DNA of 64,000 bases from SFEL01 sp964392455 (GCA_964392455.1 CAYMPG010000007.1:1-64000), one strand, 5' to 3'. Shown: positions 8,251-17,131, counted from the first letter of the stretch. Made by a program: numbers and translations. The notes: generated from the letters alone by a model not told the origin.

Positions 8251-9192
8251 TTAGTCTTCGCTGTGACGGAGGGAGAGGCCAAGGCCTACCAGCTTCTGCT
8301 GGACTTCCTCAAGGGACTTGCGGCCAAGGTTACGCACCTTCATCATTTCCTCCTCATTGCGCTGCACCAGCTCATCAACAGTGTTGATGCCTGCGCGCTT
8401 GAGGCAATTGTAGGAACGTACGGAGAGATCCAGCTCCTCGATGGTCATCTCGAGGATCTTCTCCTTCTTGTCCTCCTCCTTCTCCACCATGATCTCAACA
8501 CCCTGCACATGCTCAGTCAGGTTGATGAACAGCATCAGATGCTCGGTGAGTATCTTTGCGGCAAGGCTTACGGCCTCGTCGGGCTTGATGGTGTCATCGG
8601 TCCATACTTCAAGGGTGAGCTTATCATAGTCGGTAATCTGGCCCACACGGGTGTCTTCCACGGTGAAGTTTACCTTGCGGATAGGAGTGAATATGGAGTC
8701 AACAGCTATCTGGCCAATAGGCATATCATCGCGCTTATTTTTGTCAGCGGATACATAGCCACGACCACTCTCGATGTTTATCTCCATATAGAGCTTAGCG
8801 CCCTCGTCCAGCGTTGCGATATGCATATCGGGATTGACGATTTCCACGTCGGAATCCACTATCATATCCCCTGCCTTCACTTCGCAGGCGCCGGAAGCAT
8901 CGATGATGACCTTCTTTGAGCCATCGCAATGCATCTTCATGCAGAGCTCTTTGAGGTTGAGGATTATCTCGGTTACGTCTTCTCTTACGCCGGGAACAGT
9001 GGAGAACTCATGGAGCACGCCATCGATCTTCACAGAGGAAACCGCTACGCCGGGCAGTGATGAAAGCAGTACACGGCGGAGTGAGTTACCGAGGGTGATG
9101 CCGAAGCCACGCTCAAGAGGCTCTACGACAAACTTGCCGTAATCGCCATTGAGTTCTACGCACTCGATCTTGGGCCTTTCTATTTCTATCAT
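8251..9192 (-). CDS. rpoA: RNA polymerase alpha subunit
   Basis: 313 aa. The N-terminal dimerisation/assembly domain (residues 1 to about 230, with RRVLLSSLPG) is joined by an acidic Lys/Glu linker (EKEEDKKEK) to the C-terminal domain (about 245-310), which binds UP elements and activators and shows the helix-hairpin-helix stretch VRNLGRKSLEEV. Gene order rpsD-rpoA-rplQ is standard. Confidence 0.98.
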   Translation of the reverse strand: MIEIERPKIECVELNGDYGKFVVEPLERGFGITLGNSLRRVLLSSLPGVAVSSVKIDGVLHEFSTVPGVREDVTEIILNLKELCMKMHCDGSKKVIIDASGACEVKAGDMIVDSDVEIVNPDMHIATLDEGAKLYMEINIESGRGYVSADKNKRDDMPIGQIAVDSIFTPIRKVNFTVEDTRVGQITDYDKLTLEVWTDDTIKPDEAVSLAAKILTEHLMLFINLTEHVQGVEIMVEKEEDKKEKILEMTIEELDLSVRSYNCLKRAGINTVDELVQRNEEEMMKVRNLGRKSLEEVQQKLVGLGLSLRHSED

Positions 9193-9254
9193 TTACATAT
9201 CCCCTCTCTTGCTTTTTGGTCAGTCGATTAGGGCAGTAAGCGTTACGATTTCTA

Positions 9255-9884
9255 TTACCTGGAGTAGAACTCGACGATGAGGTGCTCCTCAACTGTCAGG
9301 TCGATATCGTCACGCTGCGGCATCGTTACAACCTTGCCGGAGAGCTTATCGGCATCAAGCTCAAGCCACTTGGGGATGGGCTTGGAAGCGCCCTGCTCAC
9401 GGAGCTCCTTCAGGTTTTCTATATCGCGGCTTCTGTCGCGTACAGATACTACCTGACCGGGCTTTACCAGGAAGCTGGCGATGTCGACCTTCTTGCCGTC
9501 AACCAGGATGTGACCGTGATTGACCATCTGACGAGCCATGGGACGGCTGTCTGCCAGGCCAAGACGATACACAACATTGTCCAGCCTGCGCTCCAGCAGG
9601 CAGAGCATGTTTTCACCGGTTACGCCGCGCATATTGGCAGCCATGTCATAGTATTTCCTGAACTGGGACTCTACTATACCATATGCCCTGCGGCACTTCT
9701 GCTTTTCACGAAGCTGGAGGCCGTATTCGGACTGCTTACGCTGACGGGACTGGCCATGCTGGCCGGGAATGGTATGACGCTTTACGACGGCACACTTTGC
9801 GGTGTAGCAGCGATCGCCCTTAAGGAACAGCTTAACGCCTTCCCTGCGGCACTGTCTGCAAACGGATTCAGTATATCTTGCCAT
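9255..9884 (-). CDS. rpsD: 30S ribosomal protein S4
   Basis: 209 aa. It binds 16S rRNA early in 30S assembly; in many bacteria S4 also represses its own operon by binding the mRNA leader. Cys9, Cys12, Cys26 and Cys31 form the zinc-binding version known from Thermus S4. The S4 RNA-binding domain is at about 98-160 (RRLDNVVYRLGLADS). It sits in the alpha operon, unlike Bacillus subtilis where rpsD is separate, so the leader before rpsM is a candidate S4 target. Confidence 0.97.
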   Translation of the reverse strand: MARYTESVCRQCRREGVKLFLKGDRCYTAKCAVVKRHTIPGQHGQSRQRKQSEYGLQLREKQKCRRAYGIVESQFRKYYDMAANMRGVTGENMLCLLERRLDNVVYRLGLADSRPMARQMVNHGHILVDGKKVDIASFLVKPGQVVSVRDRSRDIENLKELREQGASKPIPKWLELDADKLSGKVVTMPQRDDIDLTVEEHLIVEFYSR

Positions 9885-9899
9885 TGTTGTGCTGCCTCC

Positions 9900-10304
9900 T
9901 TAAACTCTTCTGCGCTTGGGCGGACGGCATCCATTGTGGGGAATAGGCGTCACGTCCTTGATGAGGGTAATATCCAAGCCGGCGCTCTGCAGGGCACGGA
10001 TAGCTGCTTCACGGCCGGAGCCGGGGCCCTTTACATAGACCTCAACGGTGCGAAGGCCATGCTCCATGGCGGCCTTAGCGGCGGTCTCGGAGGCCATCTG
10101 TGCAGCAAAGGGAGTGCTCTTCCTGCTGCCGCGGAAGCCGAGGCCACCTGCGGAAGCCCAGGACAGGGCGTTGCCGTTTACGTCGGTGATGGTTACCATA
10201 GTGTTATTAAAGGAGGAACGGATATGGGCTGCACCGCGCTCGATGTTCTTCTTCTCACGACGCTTACGGCTTGCGGCCTTCTTAATCTTGCCTTTAGTTG
10301 CCAT
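9900..10304 (-). CDS. rpsK: 30S ribosomal protein S11
   Basis: 134 aa with the usual Lys/Arg-rich N terminus and the conserved C terminus ending in DVTPIPHNGCRPPKRRRV. It forms part of the 30S platform. It lies 15 bases from each neighbour (rpsM upstream, rpsD downstream). Confidence 0.98.
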   Translation of the reverse strand: MATKGKIKKAASRKRREKKNIERGAAHIRSSFNNTMVTITDVNGNALSWASAGGLGFRGSRKSTPFAAQMASETAAKAAMEHGLRTVEVYVKGPGSGREAAIRALQSAGLDITLIKDVTPIPHNGCRPPKRRRV

Positions 10305-10319
10305 TGCTTATTTCCCTCC

Positions 10320-10688
10320 TTACTTCTTTCTTCCGCCTACGGAACGCTTGGGGCCCTTGCGGGTACGTGCGTTCTGCTTGGTGCTCTGACCGCGAACGGG
10401 CAGGCCCTTACGATGGCGAACGCCACGGTAGCAGCCGATCTCGATGAGGCGCTTGATGTTCATGGAAGTCTCACGCCTGAGGTCACCCTCTACCTTAACG
10501 TTGTGGTCGATGTACTCTCTGAGCTTGCTTACGTCATCCTCGGACAGGTCGCGTACGCGAATGTCGGGGTCTACGCCGGTAGCAGCCAGAATGTCCTGAG
10601 CGGTCTTGCGGCCGATACCGTAGATGTAGGTCAGGCCGATCTCAACTCGCTTGTCTCTTGGCAGGTCAACGCCAGAAATACGTGCCAT
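10320..10688 (-). CDS. rpsM: 30S ribosomal protein S13
   Basis: 122 aa from the ATG at 10688 (MARISGVDLPRDK), with GGAGG 11 bases upstream. The frame stays open further upstream to 10841, but that part lies in the leader and is not S13-like. The end TRKGPKRSVGGRKK is typical. First gene of the downstream transcription unit rpsM-rpsK-rpsD-rpoA-rplQ. Confidence 0.97.
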   Translation of the reverse strand: MARISGVDLPRDKRVEIGLTYIYGIGRKTAQDILAATGVDPDIRVRDLSEDDVSKLREYIDHNVKVEGDLRRETSMNIKRLIEIGCYRGVRHRKGLPVRGQSTKQNARTRKGPKRSVGGRKK

Positions 10689-11043
10689 TGATTCATTTAC
10701 CTCCGTAAAATATTTGGTTTCACAGCTATGGCTGGCTGTGTGCAAAGGGCCATTGGTCCTTCGCAGGGGCAGTGGTATTCGTACTGCCCGCCTGTGGGTT
10801 GTCTCAGCGTGGGTCAAACGCCGAGTGCGGCAGGCTCTCACCTCCGCAGGGGATATCCCGGATGTGAAGGATGTCCCGCCCCTCAGCAGCTTATATGTGG
10901 AGCTGCATCGGAGATATATAGCTGCTCATTTCGGAATTCCCCGGTCAGCATACCGGGGCAGCCGCCCGAAAGGAGTATCTATCAGGGTAAAAATTGCCTT
11001 TTGTACAGGCTTAATGCAGCAGCGAAAACGCTACTGCGGCAAC
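10689..11043 (-). promoter_or_regulatory. Structured leader of the rpsM (alpha) operon
   Basis: About 355 bases of leader between the predicted start of transcription (near 11043) and rpsM, with no plausible gene. Visible hairpins on the transcript include CCCCGGT/ACCGGGG (10958-10952 with 10945-10939, 6-base loop) and AGCAGCT/AGCTGCT with inner ATAT pairs (10925-10884). As the operon contains rpsD, this is a candidate S4 autoregulatory target; that is inference. No known riboswitch class was recognised. Confidence 0.5.
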
Positions 11044-11049
11044 TTAAAC

Positions 11050-11079
11050 ATTGTATCAATTGTACATGGGCTTTGTCAA
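11050..11079 (-). promoter_or_regulatory. Promoter of the rpsM-rplQ operon
   Basis: On the minus strand TTGACA (11079-11074) and TACAAT (11055-11050) are 18 bases apart, a near-consensus sigma-A promoter. It lies in the 543-base gap between rpmJ and rpsM and makes the alpha operon an independent unit. Confidence 0.75.
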
Positions 11080-11104
11080 CCGTAAAAGGGCTGTTTTTTG
11101 CCCG

Positions 11105-11145
11105 AAAAATGGCAAAAACTGGCGAAAATATTCGTCAGTTTGGCC
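11105..11145 (-). terminator. Terminator or attenuator after rpmJ
   Basis: On the minus strand GGCCAAACTGACGAA (11145-11131) pairs imperfectly with TCGCCAGTTTTTGCC (to 11111), and ATTTTT follows (11110-11105). It could end the rpsJ-rpmJ transcript just before the new promoter. Confidence 0.5.
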
Positions 11146-11161
11146 AAATCCCGCCGGGCCA

Positions 11162-11193
11162 GTCATTTGCGGAGTGATTTTCCCGCAAATGAC
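11162..11193. repeat. Perfect 11-bp inverted repeat after rpmJ
   Basis: GTCATTTGCGG (11162-11172) and CCGCAAATGAC (11183-11193) surround a 10-base loop. No T-run follows directly, so it may stabilise the upstream mRNA end or act together with the hairpin at 11105-11145. Confidence 0.6.
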
Positions 11194-11231
11194 CCGCTGC
11201 GGATGATAAAACAGGTGCGGCGTTTAAGCCA

Positions 11232-11345
11232 TTAACCCTGCTTCTGCTTATGCTTGGGGTTCTCGCAGATCACCATGATGCGACCCTTGCGCTTGATGAT
11301 CTTGCACTTTTCACAAATGGGCTTTACCGAAGGCCTTACTTTCAT
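11232..11345 (-). CDS. rpmJ: 50S ribosomal protein L36, zinc type
   Basis: 37 aa. MKVRPSVKPICEKCK and the CENPKH motif near the end give the zinc ligands Cys11, Cys14, Cys27 and His32, the zinc-binding form of L36. It follows infA by 15 bases and is the last gene of the upstream ribosomal unit. Confidence 0.95.
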   Translation of the reverse strand: MKVRPSVKPICEKCKIIKRKGRIMVICENPKHKQKQG

Positions 11346-11360
11346 CGTGTCTTCCTCCTG

Positions 11361-11582
11361 TTAGTTCTTGGTGCGCCACGTAATGCGGCCGCGTGTCAGA
11401 TCGTATGGAGACAGCTCAACTGTCACCTTATCTCCCGGCAGTATGCGGATGAAGTTCATCCTCAGCTTGCCGGAAATGTGAGCCAGTATTTTATGGCCAT
11501 TTACCAATTCCACCTCGAACATTGCGTTGGGGAATGAATCGGTAACTACGCCTTCAACTTCAATAACGTCCGTCTTAGACAA
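11361..11582 (-). CDS. infA: Translation initiation factor IF-1
   Basis: 73 aa from a TTG start at 11582 with AGGAGG 7 bases upstream; this gives the conserved N terminus (M)SKTDVIEVEG. It is a single S1-like OB fold that blocks the A site during initiation and ends with the usual TRGRITWR. The frame stays open further upstream to 11657, but inside the KOW gene. A TTG start for such a highly expressed gene is worth noting. Confidence 0.95.
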   Translation of the reverse strand: MSKTDVIEVEGVVTDSFPNAMFEVELVNGHKILAHISGKLRMNFIRILPGDKVTVELSPYDLTRGRITWRTKN

Positions 11583-11583
11583 G

Positions 11584-11871
11584 CTATCCCTCCTCGGATG
11601 CGGTTTTGTTGTTGTACCCTTTTTGAATAAGGGCCTTGCGGATAAATGCGTCTGCACAGGCCGTATCCTCAGGCAGCATGGTCATATCCAGCCTGTCCTG
11701 ATGGAACCTTACGTGCTTCAGCTTCTTTTTCTTGGGCCGGCCAAGGCTTCTTGTCCTACCGTCTGCAAGCATTACGTACCCCTCGGGCTCTGCGGAGATA
11801 ACCACAAAGCTCCTTCCCCTGTCCCTGCCGGATAGGGCAGTGACTATCATTCCTACTGCTTCGCTATGCAT
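11584..11871 (-). CDS. KOW-domain RNA-binding protein (L14e-like)
   Basis: 95 aa from the ATG at 11871, which overlaps the end of map by 8 bases and has GAGGG upstream; an upstream in-frame ATG at 11910 would lie inside map. The KOW motif is GMIVTALSGRDRGRSFVVI at about 7-25, and a basic patch (GRPKKKKLKH) follows. Firmicutes often carry such a gene between map and infA; its role in translation is not established. Confidence 0.85.
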   Translation of the reverse strand: MHSEAVGMIVTALSGRDRGRSFVVISAEPEGYVMLADGRTRSLGRPKKKKLKHVRFHQDRLDMTMLPEDTACADAFIRKALIQKGYNNKTASEEG

Positions 11872-12631
11872 GGCTGCCCTCGCTGAGAGTAAGTATGATG
11901 GGATCGCCATCGGTTATGGCAACGGTGTTTTCATAATGTGCGCTGGGCTTGCCGTCCGCCGTGACTGCCGTCCATCCATCGGGCAGCACCTTTATCTGCC
12001 AGGTACCCATGTTTATCATGGGCTCTATGGCAAGGGTCATGCCTGCAACAAGGCGTATGCCTCTGCCATACCTTCCGCCTGTGTAATTTGGGACATCGGG
12101 AGCTTCATGCATATCTCTCCCAATCCCGTGGCCTATCATATCCCGCACCACGCCGTAGCCATGGGCCTCGGCGTGGGCCTGAATAGCGGCGGATATATCG
12201 GATATTCTGTATCCTACCCGAGCAAATTCCAGCCCCTTAAAGAAGCACTCCTCTGTCACCCTGATAAGCTCTCTGGTCTCGGGAGCCACATCCCCTATCA
12301 TAAGGGTACGGGTGGCATCCCCGTGAAAGCCATCCAGCTTTGCTACCACATCGCAGCTTACGATATCTCCATCCTTCAGCCTGTACTTGCCGGGTATCCC
12401 GTGTACCACCTGATCGTTTACCGAGGTGCAGATGGATTTGGGATAGCCATTGTAGCCCAGGCAGGAAGGGATAGCGCCCCGGGAGCGGATAAGCTCCTCG
12501 GCGGCGGCATCAAGCTCCTCTGTGGTAATACCGGGGCGGGCCATTTGAGCCATGAGCTCCAGTACTTCCTGTACGACTTTTCCCGCCGCCTGCATTTTGC
12601 AGATATCAGCGGCATTTTTAATGGTGAGCAT
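11864..12631 (-). CDS. map: Methionine aminopeptidase, type I
   Basis: 255 aa. It removes the starting methionine from new proteins. The two-metal site can be followed: Asp in the VVAKLDGFHGDA stretch, His in MIGHGIG, Glu in LAIEPM and Glu in HYENTVAI near the C terminus. Its ATG overlaps the adk stop codon by one base (TGATG), so the two are translationally coupled. Confidence 0.97.
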   Translation of the reverse strand: MLTIKNAADICKMQAAGKVVQEVLELMAQMARPGITTEELDAAAEELIRSRGAIPSCLGYNGYPKSICTSVNDQVVHGIPGKYRLKDGDIVSCDVVAKLDGFHGDATRTLMIGDVAPETRELIRVTEECFFKGLEFARVGYRISDISAAIQAHAEAHGYGVVRDMIGHGIGRDMHEAPDVPNYTGGRYGRGIRLVAGMTLAIEPMINMGTWQIKVLPDGWTAVTADGKPSAHYENTVAITDGDPIILTLSEGSHA

Positions 12632-13254
12632 CAGATCGTCTCCACAAGTGCTTTAATATCCGCAAGCACCTGGTCGGGTGTCCTGTTGCCGTCAACGTTT
12701 CTGAGCAGGCCCTTTGCCTCGTAGTATTCTATGAGGGGCTGGGTCTTTTCATTATAAACGTTTATCCGGTTCAAAACCGTTTCTGGCCTGTCATCATCCC
12801 TGATATACAGCTCTGCGCCGCACTTTTCGCACACGCTGCCGCTGTACATGGAAATATGATAACCGGCTCCGCACCCGCTGCACATGCGGCGGCCGCTGAT
12901 ACGGTCCACCAGCACCTGAGCAGGAACATCGATATTTACCGCCATGTCGATATTCTCTATATCGCAGAGAGCATCGGCCTGGGCAATAGTCCTGGGGAAG
13001 CCATCCAAAAGGAAACCCTTAACGCAATCCGGCTCTTTTACGCGATTTTTGACCATGCCGATGATTATATCATCGCTCACAAGGCCACCCGCCTCTATCA
13101 CAGACTTGGCCTTTGCGCCAAGCTCAGTGCCTTCCCTCATCTCCCGGCGAAGCATGTCGCCGGTGGAGATGTGGGCAATACCGTAGTGCTCGCATATTTT
13201 TTCAGCCTGGGTGCCTTTGCCCGCACCCGGAGGTCCTAAAAATACCAGTTTCAT
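12631..13254 (-). CDS. adk: Adenylate kinase, zinc-lid form
   Basis: 207 aa. It converts ATP and AMP to two ADP. P-loop GPPGAGKGT at 7-15. The lid carries Cys125, Cys128, Cys142 and Cys145, the zinc-binding form common in Gram-positives. The lid is full length, so it is a long-type enzyme. It sits 20 bases after secY. Confidence 0.97.
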   Translation of the reverse strand: MKLVFLGPPGAGKGTQAEKICEHYGIAHISTGDMLRREMREGTELGAKAKSVIEAGGLVSDDIIIGMVKNRVKEPDCVKGFLLDGFPRTIAQADALCDIENIDMAVNIDVPAQVLVDRISGRRMCSGCGAGYHISMYSGSVCEKCGAELYIRDDDRPETVLNRINVYNEKTQPLIEYYEAKGLLRNVDGNRTPDQVLADIKALVETI

Positions 13255-13274
13255 GGACGTATATCCCTTTTCTT

Positions 13275-14552
13275 TTAACCGAGGAAGCCCTTGTAATGAC
13301 GCATGAGCATCATGGACTCAAGCTGGGATGCAGTTTCCAGAGCCACGCTTACCATTATCAGTATGCTGGTGGGGCCAAACATGGACCTGAGCCCGAAAGC
13401 GCCCATCACCACAGTGGGAACGATAGCTATGACCATCAGGAACAGTGCGCCGAACAGAGTCAGGCGATTGCATATCTTGGCCAGGTATTCGCCGGTGGGC
13501 TTACCGGGGCGAATGCCGGGGATGAAGCCGCCGTTCTGCTGCAGATTCTTGCTTATCTCAATCGGATTGAAGGAGATGGAGCTGTAGAAGTAGGCAAATG
13601 CCACGATGAGCAGAGCATATACCACATAGTAGACGATGGCGCCCACTACAGTGGTGCCGGGCATCATCCACTTCTGCCAGAAAGCATAGAAGCTGCTGTC
13701 AGGCCTGAACTGGCCAATCATTGCAGGAACCTGTATAAGGGTCATTGCAAAAATCAGAGGCATAACGCCGTTTGCATTGGCCTTCAGGGGGATGTTGGTG
13801 CTCTGACCGCCGTACATCTTGCGGCCGACAACACGCTTGGCATACTGCACGGGGATGCGGCGAACCGCACGGTCCACGGCAACTACGCCAGATACCATCA
13901 CCAGCACGAATACCAGCAGCACGGGGAGTATCCACCACTTATAAGTACCACCGAACACGCCGCTTATCATGCCCACGACCACAGTGGGAACCTGGGACAC
14001 GATAGACGTGAAGATGATGAAGGAGATACCGTTGCCGATGCCCTTATCGGTAATCCTTTCGCCCAGCCATACCAGGAAGGCAGTGCCTGCGGTACAGACG
14101 ATGCCGATGGTCAGGTAGGTGAGGAAGCCGGGGTTGCTGACAACGCCGTACTGATTCTGCAGACCCATTACGATACCGATGCTCTGAACCAGAGCAAGGC
14201 CGATACCGGTGTAGCGGGTGATACGCTCAATCTTCTGCCTGCCGTCCTCTTCCTTTGCCAGGCGCTCAAGGGCGGGGATGGCAATGGTGAGGAGCTGGAT
14301 GATGATGCTGCCGGTGATGTAGGGAGTGATACCCATGGCAAAGATGGTGAATTCACCAAAGTTGCCACCGGAGAGCAGGTTCAGGAAGCTCAGAATATCA
14401 TACTGGCTGGCTGCAGCCGCTATCTTGGAAGCGTCTACGCCGGGCACAGGAATGAAGGAACCAAACCTGTAGATGACTATAAGCAGCAGCGTATAGAGCA
14501 TCTTGGAGCGGATGTCCTTGATATTCCAGGCGTTGATGAGGGTCTTAAGCAT
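13275..14552 (-). CDS. secY: Protein translocase subunit SecY
   Basis: 425 aa with ten transmembrane helices, forming the protein-conducting channel. The N terminus (LKTLINAWNIKDIRSKML) and the plug region after FIPVPGVDASKI are typical. Its ATG overlaps the rplO stop by one base (TAATG). Confidence 0.97.
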   Translation of the reverse strand: MLKTLINAWNIKDIRSKMLYTLLLIVIYRFGSFIPVPGVDASKIAAAASQYDILSFLNLLSGGNFGEFTIFAMGITPYITGSIIIQLLTIAIPALERLAKEEDGRQKIERITRYTGIGLALVQSIGIVMGLQNQYGVVSNPGFLTYLTIGIVCTAGTAFLVWLGERITDKGIGNGISFIIFTSIVSQVPTVVVGMISGVFGGTYKWWILPVLLVFVLVMVSGVVAVDRAVRRIPVQYAKRVVGRKMYGGQSTNIPLKANANGVMPLIFAMTLIQVPAMIGQFRPDSSFYAFWQKWMMPGTTVVGAIVYYVVYALLIVAFAYFYSSISFNPIEISKNLQQNGGFIPGIRPGKPTGEYLAKICNRLTLFGALFLMVIAIVPTVVMGAFGLRSMFGPTSILIMVSVALETASQLESMMLMRHYKGFLG

Positions 14553-14992
14553 TAGATCACCTCAGCAGTTCCGCCCACGGCCTCGATGGCTTTGCGGGCT
14601 GTCTCAGTGAACTTTGCAGCCTTTACATCCAAACGCTTGGTCAATTCGCCGCGGCCCAGAACCTTGAGGCCGTCCTTTTCGATCTTGCTGAGAATGCCGG
14701 TCTCTTTGAGCAGCTCAGCGGTTACAACAGTACCATCCTCGAAGGCGTTGAGCCTTTCTACGTTAACGGTGCTGTATTCCTTAGCAAAAATGTTGGTAAA
14801 GCCGCGCTTGGGCAGACGGCGTGCGAGGGGCATCTGGCCGCCTTCAAAGCCGTTCTTCTTGCTGCCGCTGCGGGCCTTCTGGCCCTTGTGACCCTTGGCG
14901 GAAGTCTTGCCAAGGCCGGAACCGGTGCCGCGACCAACGCGCTTTCTTGCGCTAGTGGAGCCCTCAGTGGGCTTCAAATCGTGAAGATTCAT
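14552..14992 (-). CDS. rplO: 50S ribosomal protein L15
   Basis: 146 aa. The Gly/Lys-rich N-terminal extension (RVGRGTGSGLGKTSAKGHKG) penetrates the 50S core. Translation is coupled to secY by a one-base overlap. Confidence 0.97.
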   Translation of the reverse strand: MNLHDLKPTEGSTSARKRVGRGTGSGLGKTSAKGHKGQKARSGSKKNGFEGGQMPLARRLPKRGFTNIFAKEYSTVNVERLNAFEDGTVVTAELLKETGILSKIEKDGLKVLGRGELTKRLDVKAAKFTETARKAIEAVGGTAEVI

Positions 14993-15006
14993 TTGTGCAC
15001 CTCCGT

Positions 15007-15186
15007 TTATACTTCTTCGACCTTTACCAGGTGCTTTACCTTGAAGATCATGCCCCTAATGCAGGCATTGTCAGGCTTTACGACTACGCTGTTGGTCTTA
15101 TGCAGACCCAGGGCAGCGATGGTAGCCTTCTGGTCCTTGAGGGCGCCTATGGTGCTCTTAACGAGAGTTATTTTCAGATTAGCCAT
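15007..15186 (-). CDS. rpmD: 50S ribosomal protein L30
   Basis: 59 aa, beginning MANLKITLVKSTIG and ending VKHLVKVEEV, with the expected beta-alpha-beta L30 pattern. It lies between rpsE (15 bases) and rplO (15 bases), as in other Firmicutes. Confidence 0.95.
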   Translation of the reverse strand: MANLKITLVKSTIGALKDQKATIAALGLHKTNSVVVKPDNACIRGMIFKVKHLVKVEEV

Positions 15187-15200
15187 TGCACAACCTCCTG

Positions 15201-15704
15201 TTAGCCCAGAATTTCTTCTACGGTCTTACCACGGAGCTTGGCGATCTCCTCAACGGTGCGGAGCTGGGTCAGGCCGTCGATGGTGGCCTTTACGCAGTTT
15301 GCAGGGTTGTTGGAGCCAAAGCTCTTGGTACGGATATCCTTAATGCCGGCCATTTCCAGAACCGCACGGGCGGGGCCGCCGGCGATAACGCCAGTACCTT
15401 CTTCGGCGGGGAGCATGCGAACATGGCCCTTGCCAAACTTGCCCTCTACGGCGTGGGGGATGCTGGTGCCAACGATGGGTACCTCGATGAGGTGACGCTT
15501 TGCATCCTCGATGCCCTTACGAACGGCCTCGGGGATTTCCACGGCCTTGCCCATGCCTACGCCAACGTGACCGTTGCCGTCGCCTACTACCATGAGAGCG
15601 GAGAAGCGCATATTGCGGCCGCCCTTAACGGTCTTGGCAACACGGTTGATGGATACGAGCCTTTCCTGCAGTTCCATTGTAGATGCATCAATACGTTTCT
15701 GCAT
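15201..15704 (-). CDS. rpsE: 30S ribosomal protein S5
   Basis: 167 aa. The N-terminal double-stranded RNA-binding-like domain contains RVAKTVKGGRNMRFSA, whose loop reaches the decoding site; the C-terminal domain contains GSNNPANCVKATIDGL. Full length. Confidence 0.97.
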   Translation of the reverse strand: MQKRIDASTMELQERLVSINRVAKTVKGGRNMRFSALMVVGDGNGHVGVGMGKAVEIPEAVRKGIEDAKRHLIEVPIVGTSIPHAVEGKFGKGHVRMLPAEEGTGVIAGGPARAVLEMAGIKDIRTKSFGSNNPANCVKATIDGLTQLRTVEEIAKLRGKTVEEILG

Positions 15705-15715
15705 GTTGTACCTCC

Positions 15716-16084
15716 TTAGAATTCCAGTCCGGCTTTGCGGGCGCCCTCGGCGACCTCTGCTACACGGCCGGTGTAGAGATAACCGCCACGGTCAAATACG
15801 ACCTTGGTTACGCCCTTGGCGAGAGCACGACGGCCTGCGGTTTCGCCAACCAGGTTGGCGGCTTCCTTCTTGGTCTTGCCTTCCAGCTGGGCCTTTACCT
15901 CGGGGTCCATGGTGGAAGCGGAAGCGATGGTGTTGCCGGCTACGTCGTCAATTATCTGCACGTAGATGTTGTTAAGGCTGCGATAAACGTTGAGCCTGGG
16001 CCTTTCCTGAGTGCCGGAAATATAGCGGCGGGTACGATCGTGGCGAGCCTTACGCACAGAGTTCTTATCGATCTTAGAAATCAT
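15716..16084 (-). CDS. rplR: 50S ribosomal protein L18
   Basis: 122 aa. It binds 5S rRNA. The basic N terminus and RPRLNVYRSLNNIYVQIIDD are typical. 22 bases after rplF and 11 before rpsE. Confidence 0.97.
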   Translation of the reverse strand: MISKIDKNSVRKARHDRTRRYISGTQERPRLNVYRSLNNIYVQIIDDVAGNTIASASTMDPEVKAQLEGKTKKEAANLVGETAGRRALAKGVTKVVFDRGGYLYTGRVAEVAEGARKAGLEF

Positions 16085-16106
16085 GATTATTCTCCTTCTC
16101 TATGCA

Positions 16107-16646
16107 CTATTTACCGGTCTTGCCTTCCTTGCGGCGTACATACTCGCCCTCATAACGGATACCCTTACCCTTGTAGGGTTCGGGAGCACGCTTGATGCGG
16201 ATGTCCGCAGCCATCTGACCGACCTGCTGCTTGTTGATGCCGGAAACCACTACCTTATTGGGAGTGGGAACGTCAAAGGTAATGCCCTTGGGCTCCTCGA
16301 ACTCAACGGGATGGGAATAACCCAGGTTGAGAACCAGCTTGTTGCCCTGCTTCTGGGCACGGTAGCCTACGCCTACGATCTCAAGGGTCTTGGAGTAGCC
16401 GGTGGTTACACCTACGACCATGTTGTTGATCAGAGTGCGGGACAGACCATGCAGAGCCCTGTTTTCCTTAAGGTCATTGGGACGCTTAACGGTGAGGACG
16501 CCATCCTCTACGGACAGCTCCATCTTGGGGGAAATCTTCTCGGACAGCTCGCCCTTGGGGCCCTTAACAAAAACGGTGTTATCGTCGCCAACCGTGATTG
16601 TCACTCCGCCGGGAATGTTGATCGGAAGTTTTCCGATTCGTGACAT
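16107..16646 (-). CDS. rplF: 50S ribosomal protein L6
   Basis: 179 aa with two tandem alpha/beta domains. MSRIGKLPI at the start and KGKGIRYEGEYVRRKEGKTGK at the end are typical of L6, which lies near the factor-binding site. Confidence 0.97.
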   Translation of the reverse strand: MSRIGKLPINIPGGVTITVGDDNTVFVKGPKGELSEKISPKMELSVEDGVLTVKRPNDLKENRALHGLSRTLINNMVVGVTTGYSKTLEIVGVGYRAQKQGNKLVLNLGYSHPVEFEEPKGITFDVPTPNKVVVSGINKQQVGQMAADIRIKRAPEPYKGKGIRYEGEYVRRKEGKTGK

Positions 16647-16709
16647 GTGTTACACCTCCAGAAATTTTGTAATTTGTATTATGCATGCCGCTGCTGCGGC
16701 GGGTTGGGT

Positions 16710-17108
16710 TTACCAGATGTAGCAGAGGACTTCGCCGCCTACGCCCTGCTTGCGGGCTTCGTGGTCGGTCATAACGCCATGGCTGGTGGAGAGGATTGCA
16801 ATACCCATGCCGTTGAGCACCTTGGGTACATTGTCCTTGCGAGCGTATACACGCAGGCCGGGCTTGGAAATCCTCTTGAGGCCGGTGATAACGCGCTGAC
16901 GGTTGGGACCATACTTAAGGCTGATGGTCATGGTCTTCTTGGGACCTTCTTCGGTCAGCTCGTAGCCCTTGATATAGCCCTCCTCGAGCAGTATCTCGGC
17001 AATGGCCTTCTTGATGGTGGAAGCGGGAACGCTCACGGTGTCATGCTTGGCAGTGTAAGCGTTGCGGATACGGGTCAGCATATCAGCGATGGGATCAGTG
17101 ATAACCAT
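16710..17108 (-). CDS. rpsH: 30S ribosomal protein S8
   Basis: 132 aa. The N terminus DPIADMLTRIRNA and the C-terminal STSHGVMTDHEARKQGVGGE are characteristic. The 63-base spacer to rplF is longer than most in this cluster. Confidence 0.97.
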   Translation of the reverse strand: MVITDPIADMLTRIRNAYTAKHDTVSVPASTIKKAIAEILLEEGYIKGYELTEEGPKKTMTISLKYGPNRQRVITGLKRISKPGLRVYARKDNVPKVLNGMGIAILSTSHGVMTDHEARKQGVGGEVLCYIW

Positions 17109-17131
17109 TCTAATTTCCTCCTTTCGCCGAA

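Noticed and set aside
9282..10691. Long plus-strand open frame across rpsD, rpsK and rpsM
   Set aside because: It is antisense to three certain ribosomal protein genes, has no ribosome site or family features, and is an effect of the base composition.
13113..14555. 480-codon plus-strand frame opposite secY
   Set aside because: Antisense shadow of secY and the adk start; His/Gly/Ala-rich composition with no domain.
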